Shown piece by piece: positions 11,901-22,909 of a stretch of DNA of 64,000 bases. Numbering within the stretch: position 1 is the stretch's first letter; every line of letters starts with the position of its first letter. Where the stretch lies: the NCBI GenBank assembly GCA_000727475.1, contig KL647291.1:3331434-3395433 (forward strand), read 5' to 3'. A program made the translations under genes and the position numbers. A model generated the notes under the pieces. That model was not told where the DNA came from. It made no database searches and was given only the letters and a program-made list of their open reading frames with translations. The stretch comes from Sarcocystis neurona (lineage: Eukaryota; Apicomplexa; Conoidasida; Eucoccidiorida; Sarcocystidae).

Positions 11901-13489
11901 CTATATGTATACATGTATATATTGATATATATAGAGAGAGAGAAGATTTTTCAAGGACGCACAGGTGTATGTGTATTCTATTTGATGCAAGAACCTTTGA
12001 GGATGCAACGATATATATATATATATGTATAAAAGTAGATCCTATATGATATATGTAGATATATTGGCTATGCGTTATCTAAGTTATATACAGAGAAAAA
12101 TATGTAGCTCTGTGTATTACCCCTGTAATATATATATGTATTGTTTGTGTGTATATATATGTGTGTGTGTGTCTACGAAAAGCCTAGAGCGTGCGCCTGT
12201 GTCGAGGGCCTAGGTGTTGATTCCTCTCTACGTCTGCATGCGCGAAGACTCATAAATACCGACGTCCCTTCCTCCGTTTCTCTTCAAGGGTATTTCACTG
12301 TTCAACTGAAGAAAAGAATATTTTGTCTACCGATGTAGCGTCTGCAGGAAACCCACGCGAAGAGAGAGTGTCGCAGCCAGAGCACCGGCGGACCAACGGC
12401 AGCGCCAGCCTCGCAGAAAACAAAAGGTGATTTGCTGAGAGCGGTTGCTGCTGCGGGGTGACCTGTCAGGCGGAATGAAGCAGAATCGGACGACGAGTTT
12501 GAAGAAGCACTCAAATGGCCAGAAGAAGAAGAGGAGGAAGAAGAGGAAGAGGAAGGGGAGGAAGAAGAGGAAGGTGAGTCGGAAGACTGCTTTGCTGCTT
12601 CTTGAGCGGAAGCTGCAGCGCTGGAAGAGGGGAGGGGAGACGGGACCGCAAGAGGCGACGGGAACGCAGGAGGAGCAGCGTGGGAGGGTAAGAAAGAAGA
12701 AAGAGAAGCTGCTGCACCAGCAGGGGGGAATAGAGAGGAACAGGCTCGAGAAGGTGTTGCAGCGGCGGAAGCAGAAGGCAGAGCAGCAGCAGCCTGCGCG
12801 GCTGTAGCGGGAAGGTTACGAGAAGCAGCGAGATTGTCCGTATCTGCGGCAGCGAGGGTAGCAGCAGCAGGAGAGATGGCAGCACTGACTTCACGTTGTC
12901 GGCCAGAGGGAGAGTGGATTGCAGCAGAGGGTAACCGGCTGTAGATGGAAGTAGACGCAGGCTCTGCAGCAGGAGCAGAAGCAGCAGGTGCAGAGGCAGC
13001 AGGGACAGAAGCAGCAGCAGGAGAGGCAGTTCCAGCGGCAGTGTAAGCAGGAGAGGGTCTCGGTGATCGACAAGACTGTGGAGAGGCAGCAGCAAGAGAG
13101 GCAGTAGCAACAGAAGGACAGGTTTCAGGAGCCTTCGAAGAGAACGCCCGAACACTCGCAGCGGCAGAAGTAAGGACCTTGTGAATGAACCGAGATTTTT
13201 TCCGAACGAATTCCCGCAGCGAACCTAGCGGCACGAGGAATGCAGCAGGAACAGCGCTTCTGTGAGGTGGGAGGGGCTGGGTGCATCCAGAGCAGCTTTC
13301 CGCTGTTGTTGGCGTTCCCGTGGCGCGCTGCCGTTGCTGCGGAGTCGTTTGTCCAGCTGCTGCTGTGTTTTTTTTCCTCGTCTTCTCTGCTGCTGCGTCT
13401 CTGTCTCTCCCTGCTTCTCCGTCGCCGCATCGCGTTTCCCGTCTCGTCTCCAAGTGTTTCTTTAGGCGCTGGTGCAGCCGGTGCAACAT
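8952..13489 (-). CDS. Ala/Ser/Gln-rich protein of about 761 residues, three exons
   Basis: Exon 1 is 12357-13489 if the ATG at 13489-13487 is the start (MLHRLHQRLKKHLETRRETR). It ends TTC GC|GTGGGT in phase 2. Exon 2 is 10596-11609, after a strong acceptor (CTCTTTTTTCCTGCAG), ending CTA AG|GTAATG, again phase 2. Exon 3 is 8952-9090, after TTTTGCATACGCAG, and ends with TAG at 8954-8952. All junction phases match. Conserved-looking segments are a basic helix near the N-terminus, FLVPLGSLREFVRKKSRFIH, and a C-terminal helical part across the last junction (LLNFRELRPDAVAEDYLR, then VVLRRILQGVSKKEGVWIAA). Between them are Ala, Ser and Gln runs typical of Eimeria coding CAG repeats. Exon 2 also has a second open frame at its start (KYFNPVDESKKK). 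No family recognised. The start is uncertain because the frame stays open to 13540. Confidence 0.5.
9100..10300. repeat. CAG/CTG tract in the intron before the last exon
   Basis: Dense imperfect CAG on the plus strand at 9100-9690 and 9920-10300, which is CTG on the sense strand of the minus-strand gene. It occupies most of the intron 9091-10595. The long open frames here (poly-Ala, poly-Leu) are by-products of the repeat. A TA/TATG run follows at 10330-10450. Confidence 0.7.
11650..12300. repeat. Intron with GA-rich and TA-rich stretches
   Basis: Lies between exons 1 and 2 of the Ala/Ser-rich gene. Purine-rich at 11620-11870 on the plus strand, then TA and AGAG microsatellites at 11890-12180. 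No coding signal seen. Confidence 0.55.
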
Positions 13490-13549
13490 CCGATGCTCCT
13501 TCACGAACACAGGCCCCAGCAGCACACGTTTCTCCCATTTTTAATTTTT

Positions 13550-14130
13550 CCTATGCAAAAACGTGCAGACGTCGACTTGCGTGGAGGGTCCGCATAGGTC
13601 CGTAGATATAGAGACACGCGTGTATGTATACGTGGTCCCACACAGAGATATGCACCTACATATGTATAAATATGCATATACAGGTACGTGGACCGATTAA
13701 CACATATATATATATATACGTGTGTCTGCGGATGTACACACAAACGGGGTTTCAGTAGTTTTCTGCACAGGAGTCTTTCGTTGAGAAAAAGAGAGGGAGG
13801 ACGACACTACGAAAAGAGGGACCCTTTCAAGGAAGAGAGTCGCTGAAATGTGTTTCCACTTCCTTGCTCAACAAGCGGCGTCATTGCGGCGGAGCCGCCG
13901 GGACGCGAAGGGATTACTGGCGAGGACTCCAGAGCAGGGGAAGAGAGAGACAAAGAGAAATTCTCACGGCGTTCACTTTTGCAGAGGGGACACAACTGGG
14001 TAGGGCGCTGCTGTGCCCCTTTTCGTCTTGTGTCAGCTGAACTCAAGACAAGCTCTTCTTTTTTCCCTGCACTTTTCCTGTGCTCAAGACGAGCTCGTCG
14101 ATTCTTTTTTTGCAGTGTAGAATAACTTTC
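13550..14130. other. Intergenic stretch between two minus-strand genes
   Basis: A TATG microsatellite at 13600-13740, then mixed unique sequence. Both strands are open in places around 13807-14125, but no frame has a supporting splice pair. It probably contains the upstream region of the Ala/Ser-rich gene and the 3' end of the next gene. Confidence 0.4.
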
Positions 14131-14155
14131 TGTTATTTTCTGCAGGAGAGGGTAG

Positions 14156-16921
14156 CTGTTATGTAATTTCCCGTGTCAGAGAGAGAGACTCGCGGAGAGC
14201 TGCTTCTGCGGGGTCGCAGAGGCGAGTAAAACCTGCACGTCTTTCTCCACCGAGCGGCGCAAGGCAGTCTTCCTGTCTCTATCTCTGTCTCTCGCTTTCT
14301 CTGTCTCTCGCTTTCTCTATGTTTCTCCCCCTTTCTCTGTATCTCTCTTTGAGTTCTGCAGTTGAGTGCGCTGCTGTGAGGCGACCTCTGCTGGTAGTGA
14401 TGACTCTCGCTCTGAAGCGTAGAAGACATAGCGCCTTCTCTTGCTCCGCTTGACTCACTCTCTCTCCCAGCAGTTTACGCAACAGACAGCAGGCAGCGGC
14501 GAGAAGGATATCTGTATCCATGCAGAGGTCGGCGTGCAGCAGCAGCACAGCACGTTGAGAGAGACGCAGTATAGATGCGCGTGCGTGTGCGCGGGAGTCT
14601 AAGAAGAGTCGGTTTCGTCTTTCCTCGTCTTGCAGAAGAAGAAAGAGAGACAGAGGAGGACTGACGAGAGAAAGGTTGAAAAGGAGAGAAAGACGAAGAT
14701 AGAAAGAGAGAGAACGGGTAACAGAGAGAGGGCAACAAAGAGAGAAAGAAAGACAGGGAGGGAGAAGGAGAGAAGAAACAGCCAAGTACTCGGTTGCACA
14801 GGCATTCCCTCGGAAATTATTTGGGGAGGGATACGCGCCCTTGGCTCCTCTGCTCATCAGCAACTATGCGACAGTCTCTTCTTCTTCACCTTTCTCTCTC
14901 TCTCTACTATCTTTCCCTCTCACTCTCTCCATCTCTACCTCTCTATCCTTTGTCTTTCTCTCTCTTACTCTCCCTCTCTCTTACTACCTGTCTTTCTCCC
15001 TCTCCCCTACTCTCTTCTTTACTCTCCCGCTTCCCGTCTTCTTCGCTTTCCTGTCGGTCTACGTGGATATGTACAGACACAGAAGAGTCTAGAACGATGT
15101 GCTTGATCTTCTCTTTCTACGAGTCAAAAAATCTTCTCTTCTTCTACGGCGGCGACTCATGCGCCGGTCTTGCTAGATATATTGTGATTCTCGCCTCTGT
15201 AACATCTCACCGGGGAAGCGGTCTTCTCTCTTCTTCTACGCGTGCCGCACTTTAACGGAAAATCATCAGTTGCGGCACCCCCCCGCGTGCGCGAGCACAA
15301 AGAGGTGCTTCTTTATCTCTTTCTCTCTTCCTTTCTTTCTTCGAGAGCTTAGTGCAAGTCTTTCTCTCTTTTTAGTATTAGTCGAAGGGGCACTGCAGAG
15401 TCCGCCAGTGCTACAAATATCTACGCTTTCTGCATCCCCGCGCCATCTTTCTAGATCCACACAACCAATTTCCATACTTTTCTTTGATCGACTGTGTCAC
15501 CCCGCGCGCACAACTCAACACGTGCCTGTCTCTCGCGACAGCCAGAGACGACCCCTTTGTGGACCTTTTTCTGTATAGATATTTACATGCGTATACATGT
15601 GTGTAAGTACGGAAACACGTGCGGATGGAGATCTTTGCGAAGGAGAGTCGTAGGCAAAGTTTCCGTGAAAGTGTATTTTTGAAGGACTAAGAGAGAGAGA
15701 CATGCATGCAGAAGGGACTGGCTACGTTGCAAAGAAGTCCCTCTGTGTGTGTGTTTGTTTTCCGTTGTAGGAGCCTGTGGAGGGCCTTAATGAAGAGCAC
15801 ACCGATTCTGAGGCCTCTTTTTGTATCCAGAGTATGTGTTTTATAGACGAGTGTGTTGCATCGCCGGCTGTTTTTCCTTCAGAGGACGCGGAGGCGTAAC
15901 AGCATGGAGTATTCTTCTAAAGACGTCCCTTTGTTTTCTCTCTGGCAAGAACGGGAAGATTCTTTTTTATTACCTCTTCACGAACTTCTAGATGTTGGCC
16001 AGGGTCACTGAAGGATTCTCCCGTAGCTGCTAAATTCTTTGGTGGTTGCTGCCCTTCCAGATTTCCTTTGCTTCCGCTGTTCCTATCTTTCCTCCTCTGC
16101 TTTCTCTTCCCTTCCGTCTCCTTCTCTTCGCCCTCACCCACCGCTCCCTTCGAAGGCGCCGAGGCACGGCAGCTTCCTTCTTCGGAGGGAGACAAGACCG
16201 TCACTGCAAACGGCACACTGCAGCTGGGATCCCAGCCCCTGTCGTCCTGTCTCATTCTCTCCAAATGTCCTTGCTGCTTCCGCCTTTGCTGTTTCGTCTT
16301 CGACCAGAAGTGGTGCCCACCTCCTTGCTGCAGCTGTTTCTTTGCCACATCTTCGCTGTTTCGCAGCTGCGCCAGAAACTCCAAGATGAGCTCCGGCTGC
16401 CGTTTGCTGGTTCGAGGACGGCGGCCCTTCCTGCATTTGCTGCAGTTGCTTCTTTTTCGACAACGCGGCGGAGAAACGCCTCCTGCTGCCGTTTCTTTCG
16501 CGGAATATTTTTGAAGCGGCAAGTCAGAAAAAGAGAGGCATCCGCAGCTGCTGTCGCTGCTGCTAGGTGTGCTGCTGCTCCGACTTCTAGGGGTACTGCT
16601 ACCGCTCTTGCTAAGGGTGCTTCCGGGCCTGCTGCTGCAGCCTTCGTTGCTGATGCTGCTTCCGCCGCTTCCCCGGCTACGTTCCTCTTCTTTGTGGGCG
16701 CTAGAGCCACAACGTCGGGGTAGAGACAGCAGGGGCACGCCTCTTGCTGCTCCTGCTCCTTCCCAGTCTTCTGTTCTTCTTGCTGCTGCTGTTGTGTGGG
16801 CGCAGACACCCTGCTGCTGCTGTTGAGGCGACCGTGCATCCTCTACAGCACCTTGCAACTGCTTCAATACTAACTCAAATGTGGCGCCAAGCTCTGTTCT
16901 TAGAGATTTCAGAGGGCCCAG
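14156..16921 (-). CDS. Multi-exon basic Ser/Gln-rich protein
   Basis: Best exon is 15974-16921. Its acceptor is TTGTTGTTATGTGTACAG|CTG and its donor GAG|GTAATA, phase 0 at both ends, 316 codons. It begins LGPLKSLRTELGATFELVLK, then has Ser- and Lys/Arg-rich low complexity, and a compact segment KRQPELILEFLAQLRNSEDV. Two further exons are less sure. Exon 14459-14628 ends AGA|GTGAGT and contains helices such as LLLHADLCMDTDILLAAACC. Exon about 14156-14267 begins CAG|GAAGAC and runs to a stop in the matching phase, giving a plausible C-terminus (CDPAEAALRESLSLTREIT). Its acceptor lacks a pyrimidine tract, and at least one junction between 15974 and 14628 is missing, since the phases differ. The apparent Leu-rich signal peptide upstream of 16921 is the sense-CTG run before the acceptor, not protein. 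Family unknown. Confidence 0.4.
14640..15300. other. Strand-asymmetric purine and pyrimidine tract, intronic
   Basis: Plus strand is GA-rich at 14630-14790 and CT-rich at 14880-15040. This is an intron region of the gene above. The 15300-15480 stretch has an open minus frame (KKRERLALSSRRKKGREKE) after a TCTAG acceptor, but no donor of matching phase was found. Confidence 0.4.
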
Positions 16922-17345
16922 CTGTACACATAACAACAACAGCAGCAGCGCCGGAAGCAGCAGTGCCAGTGGCAGCTTACGCAACAGCAGAATGAAGGTC
17001 TACAACATGAACAACGGCGGCAACGCCCAGACAAACGTCAGCAGGAGCGCCGCTAAAGTCAGCAAGTGCGACCAGAGCAGTAGCGGCGACTGGAACGGCA
17101 GCAGGAGCTGCGTTGAGGAGACAAGCGGTAGCAATCGCTGTACACACACGAGAAACTGCAGCAAGCGTATCAGAAAGTGAGGCACAGTTATCCGCCGTAG
17201 GAGGCAGAACTGCAACGGCGGCACCAGCGTGAGTGGCCAGAAAGGCAGCAGGAGGGGTAATAGCACCAACTGTAAAGACACAGCAGCAGCAACAGCAGCT
17301 TCAACTGAATGAGCATTGCAGTGCTGAGCTCCAGGAGCAGCAGCG

Positions 17346-18063
17346 TCACAACCAGAAGAAGCAGCAGCCGAACGTTATCGGAAAAACAGCGGCAGATGGA
17401 GAGGCAAGAAAAGCTTGAAGAGTATCCCAAGGAAGAGCAGCTGGAGAAAAACTATTTTCGAAGAACCGGTACTTGCTGCGACAGTTGCGACAAGAACTTC
17501 GACCGCAGACAAAAGTACAACGGTCAAATTCAACTAGATGGAGCCTCGACACGTGCACGCCTCCAGCAGTGCGAGCAACAACACGAGCAACAACAGCACG
17601 GGCAATAGCAGCAGGGAGAGTAAAGGTCGCACGAGAAACAGCACGTTGATTCACAGGAGAAACTGCTGCACGAGCAGCACCAGCCGCAGTAGCTGCCCAG
17701 TCAGCAGCAGAAACACTTGCGGAAACAGCATGAGCAGCAGCACCAGCAGTACCAACAGCGACAACCTCTGCCTGATGGGGAGTTCGAGCCACCTAGGGAC
17801 AACGTGGGTCCCCTACAAGAGGAAGAGTGGCAGCACCGGGACGTCGCTCGATGAGGAGTTGCCGCGATCCGAATAAGCGCTCCACTGTCCTCCCCACCAC
17901 ACGTTTCTTTACACTGGAGGCCTGCAGTGTCTTTTCGCTCACCCTGCCTTTATTTCTCATCCCCACTTGTGTATATACAGCAGGGGTTACACTGACATAT
18001 GTACCAAGGGATTCACTTATGTGTGTGATGCATGTAGCCACATATATATATATATATATGTAG
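17346..18063 (-). CDS. Candidate upstream exons, Ala-rich
   Basis: Minus-strand frame at 17346-17792 is open for about 148 codons and reads as an Ala/Val-rich segment followed by a Cys/Arg segment (FDRCTFVCGRSSCRNCRSKY). A second minus frame at about 17800-17960 reads RTVERLFGSRQLLIERRPGA. The two cannot be joined directly, because the only donor-acceptor pair between them would give an intron under 30 bases. They probably belong upstream of the 14.2-16.9 kb gene. CAG/CTG repeat covers much of 16990-17740. Confidence 0.3.
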
Positions 18064-18069
18064 ACACGC

Positions 18070-19560
18070 GTACAACTTGCTACCAAAATGTTGTGCATAT
18101 ACCCTGGGGCCTAGCGCCTTCCTCCTGTTAGACGTACGGACACACAAACCATGTTACATACGTAGATCTATACGTATCTGCGTATGTGAATGCAGATCAA
18201 TATGAAGCTAGCAGGAGCCTACACACATTTTATCCCATGACACCCCTCTCCCAGGACTTCTAAATCGACTCATCCATATACATATATATATAGATATGTG
18301 TATACGTATTAGCCAACATATACGTACGCATGCTGATTATCCACTTATATACAAATTGCGACTCACATATACCGATGAGTCGTGTACGCATTCTGTCAAT
18401 ACACAGGAAGGGCATTAAAACAGTGTAGGAAACCGTTACCTTCAACTAGACCTGTGGACTGTCCCGGACTGCATCACACGTATGCTTACATGTATTTTTG
18501 TATGTGTTTGTGCTTCTTCACTTCCAGGTGCATGTTTGCAAAATAACGCTTGGAGCACTCGCTTGCACCAGGAGGCTATCTCAACTCATACACAACTACT
18601 CGTACGTTCTGCATGTGTGTGCTTGTTTAAAGTGCGTGCATCGCGTCAAAACAGGAAGGCCTTCAGCAGAAGCTTTTTCTTCTGGATTTACGGTCACCAA
18701 CACGCCAAGGTCTACAAGTGTGTCATTATGTGTGAAAATGTGTGGATACTCTCGACCGTGTAAATACATACGTGTAATATACCTGAGTACGTGTATCACA
18801 GTTGTGGGTATGTGTAGATATGTATGTCTCTACGTTAAAAAGCGTATACCTGTAAATACGAAGAGAAATACACAGGTGCGCATACACACGCGCACGGGGC
18901 GAAGACGCGTTCATGACAAAGAAGCATGCGCCTGATTGGCAAAAAGGAAAGCATTCACACCGGCACAACTCCTGATAGTCTCACCGTGCTTACGGCTGAA
19001 ACAAAGCACATCTGGAAAGGAAAGAAACCGTGTCGTTGGGGGGAAGAATGTGGGCTTGGGGTGTCTACGTCGACATTCCAACATGCGTTCGCTCGTGTAC
19101 ACTAGTACTGTAGCAGTACCTGTTGTATACGAGCACAGGAGGGGGGGGAATATAGTGCGACTTCAACTCTTGCTCCATCGCACAAGACGTCCTCTGCAAA
19201 GCAACATTGTGTCAGCCGCGCGAAGGCCCCCGCTTGTCTTATATGTAGATAAAGACAGCGGTACGCAAAATCGCAGAGAAAGTGATGTGCCGAGGCGTTG
19301 GTACCTGAGACTGATATCTTTATACAGGAAAAGTGTACGTTATGCTGCCTCCCGATTCGTACATGTAGACATATATTTATGTATATATATATATAGAGAG
19401 AGAGAGAGATAGATAGATAGGTACGCTTAGTGTAGATACGCATACATATCTATATATGTTTACGAATGTGCGCGTATGTGGAGAGGGAGAGAGATAGAGT
19501 AGAAAGAGCGAAAGGCACCTCGAAGGAATATGATGGATAGAGAGTAGTCAAGAGGTGGTT
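18070..19560. other. Left edge of a repeat-poor segment, no firm gene
   Basis: Only short TA runs remain (18270-18300, 19380-19460). Candidate exons on both strands were weighed. On plus, the acceptor at 18527 (TTCTTCACTTCCAG|GTGCATG) precedes an open frame. On minus, an acceptor near 18719 (CACTTGTAG) precedes LGVLVTVNPEEKASAEGLP. Neither could be tied to neighbours. The minus one could be a late exon of the 19.6-22.5 kb gene. Confidence 0.3.
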
Positions 19561-19567
19561 GCATTAC

Positions 19568-22489
19568 GTGGAACATGACCGCCTTGTGAAGGCGGATCAT
19601 ATCTTCAAGAGAAACTTGTACTTCTCTTCGTGGCTGCGCGCTCTGCAGCACCTGCTCCTGCACGTGTCGGTGCACCTGCGGTCCAGTCAACACCAAACGG
19701 CCCGCACATCAAACCGCCTAATGCTACCTCAGCTACTCCTGTGTGCTTCCAAACAAACTGACGCAAGCGTAGACATGTGCATACATACGTATATAAGTGA
19801 AACTCAAATTTACGCAGAGGCCTCCCGCGGACAGCTGTCAACTAAAAGTATACTCTATCAATATTAGGTGCACGTGTGCACATGGGCATGTATCAAATTT
19901 AATATGTATTCACCGGTGGCAGACGTCTACACACTGCATACATATATATGTGAAGGTCGGATGTATCTGTCCGCGTGTACACGGCGTACGACATAAAGAC
20001 ATATTAAGTGCACGACAGAACTGTCGCAAGCACCTTATTCACAAATATGTACACGGTGGTCCCAGTGCTATATACATATATATCTACGAAAGAGGAAGGT
20101 AGCTCTGCATATTTAAATAAGTAGCATGCACCCTTCAAAAAGATGAGCTACACTTACACGAATGTGAAGTAAAAATGTAGTTGTACTTTAGTGAGGAGTC
20201 ACCACTTTTCGCTGAACACGTACTCACGTTTGAGTCCTGGATTAGTATATGCAAAGACGATCAGATGAAAACTTGTAACCATGGCAGAACTTTGAGCTAC
20301 GCACAATGGAACAAATGAGTCCAGCGATGACGAACTTCTGGTGAGCCCTCAATGATGACACAGATTTTCCTGAGTGCGTAAATCATTTTATGCACAAAGC
20401 TACACCGTGGCAGCGTTGCACACCTTCTGCTGTGTATATGTGGAGTGCACCGTTAAAATGTTCCACATCTTCAGGTCTATACCTATATAACATGTGTTGT
20501 GTCTGGAGGCTATAATTAGAACACCGATGCAGAGGACCCCATTCATTGTGCCGTATGTGTCTGTGTGAATGCCTAACTGTACGTGGGTGTCAACGTAGCA
20601 AGAAAAACCAGACTCATGATAAGTGTTCACAGTTTTTTACATACAAACAGACACCCACCTCGTCCAGGATATCAGCATGGAAATTGGGTATGTACGGCTC
20701 TTCGAGCCACGCGGCTGGCAGCTGCAGGCCTGGGGGCGAGGGACTTTCGACTCTAGAAAAACCGATCGAATTGTTCTGCACTCGCGGTTGCTGCCGCTGG
20801 TCCTGCTCATCGTGCTGTGGCTGCAGCCGCCGTTGGGGGTTTGGGTTCTGCTGCTGTTCCCACGCCTGCTGCTTGATCTGCGACGCGGTGTGGCATTTGG
20901 ATAACGCTCTTCGAAAAGAGTGCTGCGCTCCGAGCATGCTAGCGTGCTTCGTCCGCAAGACGCCTGCTGAGAGTGCCCTCGGCAGGGCAGGAACAGCAGC
21001 GGCGCACAAAAACAGAGTAGAAGCATCCCCTCCTGCTGCCACGGCTGCTGGCGCTGCATCTGTGCAGCATGCCGCTGCAGAACTGGCATCACGAGGCGCG
21101 ACAGCAGCAGGTAAAGGTGAAGAGGAAACATCGAGGGCACCGGGTAGACGTGCTCTGGGCACCTGGAGGGAGGTGCACGAAGGAGTTAGATGCAGAGAAA
21201 GTTTGGGACGGGCATCTAATTTGCTGCCGCAATGCAAAGCAGTATGCCGGGTAGTACCGCAGAAGCTGCGCCAGGGCTTCAACGCATTCGCTGTCTCCTT
21301 CGTCCAGTGACCGAGTGATGCTGTCGTGAGTGGTCGCTCCCACGTTTCTGCCATTCTAGGTGCTGGGGATGATACCGCTGCATCGTGGCCTGTTCCTGCG
21401 ACTTGCGCAGCTGTTGTCGCTGATGCTGCTGTACTGTGTGGTTCTCCTGCGCATGTTGTAGTTGTGGTGGTTGGTGCGGCACTGGCCGCCGCTGGTGAGC
21501 CTGCTGCGGCTGTGTTCAGTGAGGCTGATTTTGTCTTCTTCATGCCGCTAGCCGAGGCGCTTCTTGGCCTGGCTAGCCCAGATCGAGCACGACCAGAGCT
21601 GAGAACTGCCCAGCAGGAGTCTCCTTCTTGACTCGTGATGCGTGGTGCTTTTGCAGTAACTGCTCGTAGGTGCCCCGGAGCAGTAGGCACTTGGAAAGCG
21701 TCCGAGCGAGGGAAAGGAGGAGCCGTAGCAGCAGCAGCAGTAAGGTAAGAGCTAGAAGAGAAGCCGGAGCTCGCAGACTTTCGACGTTCAGTATCCGTGG
21801 GGAAAGGTGTCTTCTGCCGCAGACCGGAGGAGTCTTTTGTCGATTCGTCGGGACCACTGAAAGAAATGGAAATGGCGTGTATCAACGGCTTGCAGGATCC
21901 TGGTCTGCCGTTGCTGCCGTTATTGCAGCTGTTGTTTTGACTGCTCTCCCACGTCTTCTGAATGCTTCCACTGGCTTTTTCCTCAGTGGTTTGCAGGAAG
22001 TTTTCAGTGCACGTACACCCGAACGAAAGTCTGTGTACAGTTCCGGCGTCCTCGCACTTAGGAGAACTGGGTCCGTGTGGGAACGGGGTCTTGTCCCCTA
22101 CTCCGTCCCCCCTTGTCTTTGCAGATATGGCCATGTCTAAGTCGGGAAATTTCCGAGCTGCTTTTGCAACAGGGAAGCCGGGCGACGGAGTGGAGGGACA
22201 CGTACTTATGCGGCAACAAAGCCGCAAAAGGACAATAGGCGTACGTGCGTGCCTACGTGAGTTCAGATAGGCAAGGATGTGTACAAAGCCTTTTGGCACA
22301 CAAGCTGGTAAATAAAGCCCCCCCAAGTGCGAATATTCATGTAGACCGCACAGCGAAACGGCCGTCTTGCTTGTAACCGCGCCACTGCCGGAATGCGTCT
22401 GACAAGGGCACTGCGCAGGGTGAGGAGTGGCAGCCGCCGGCAGAGTTTTCCTCACCACTTCATCAGATGCAAAAGTCCGGATCCAGCAA
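19568..22489 (-). CDS. Large Ala/Ser-rich protein, two phase-matched exons
   Basis: Exon 20659-22489 follows TTCCCTGCCATAG and is open for 610 codons, ending GAC GAG|GTGGGT in phase 0. Exon 19568-19675 starts CCGCAG|GTG in phase 0 and ends CAC|GTAATG. The junction reads LEEPYIPNFHADILDE then VHRHVQEQVLQSAQPRREVQ, followed by SLEDMIRLHKAVMFH, which looks like one continuous helical domain. Most of the long exon is Ala, Ser, Thr and Gln low complexity. A different minus frame inside it, at about 21190-21330, reads SITRSLDEGDSECVEALAQL and RYYPAYCFALRQQ, more protein-like than the long frame at that place, so a hidden intron is possible. Exons on both ends are missing. I do not recognise the family. 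Confidence 0.5.
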
Positions 22490-22745
22490 CTATGGCAGGG
22501 AATCAGCGTAAGATGGGGAAGGAACTACTGGCACAATCATCCGCGGAGAGATGCCGCTGTGTACGGGTGCCAGTTTCACAGAGGAGCTCACACTGCTTAA
22601 CTTTAAAGAGGAGCGGCAACCACAGTTGTGTATGGCCCAGAATCACAGGCAATAGAAGGGCGATGTCCGTGGCGGAGTGCTTTTTTGCTGTACCCGCAGC
22701 AACGCAGGAAAAAGCACACACTGCCGCCTTAGGCGGCAGACTGCG

Positions 22746-22903
22746 TCATCCCTCAGATGCAGCAGAACGGTGGTTTCTAGAGATTCTCTCTCTGTACTGC
22801 AAAGCAGCAGCAGTGACAGTGCCAGCGACAGCAGCCGCCCAGCGAATGTAAGGATTGTCACCGCTGATGACATGAAACAGCTTTTTACGCTGTGCGCCCG
22901 AAC
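22746..22903 (-). CDS. Possible terminal exon with one hydrophobic helix
   Basis: After the strong acceptor CACTTGCGTTTTCAG, a minus frame runs 52 codons to TGA. It contains RKKLFHVISGDNPYIRWAAA and then a short hydrophobic helix, ending in a basic tail. This looks like a small membrane or mitochondrial protein C-terminus. A second minus frame from the same acceptor stays open to 22643 and cannot be excluded. It lies about 260 bases upstream of the big exon at 22489. Confidence 0.3.
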
Positions 22904-22909
22904 CTGAAA

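Noticed and set aside
16922..16990. Apparent signal peptide of Leu residues before the 15974-16921 exon
   Set aside because: It has no ATG and is a sense-CTG run ending in a TGTACAG acceptor, so it is intron.
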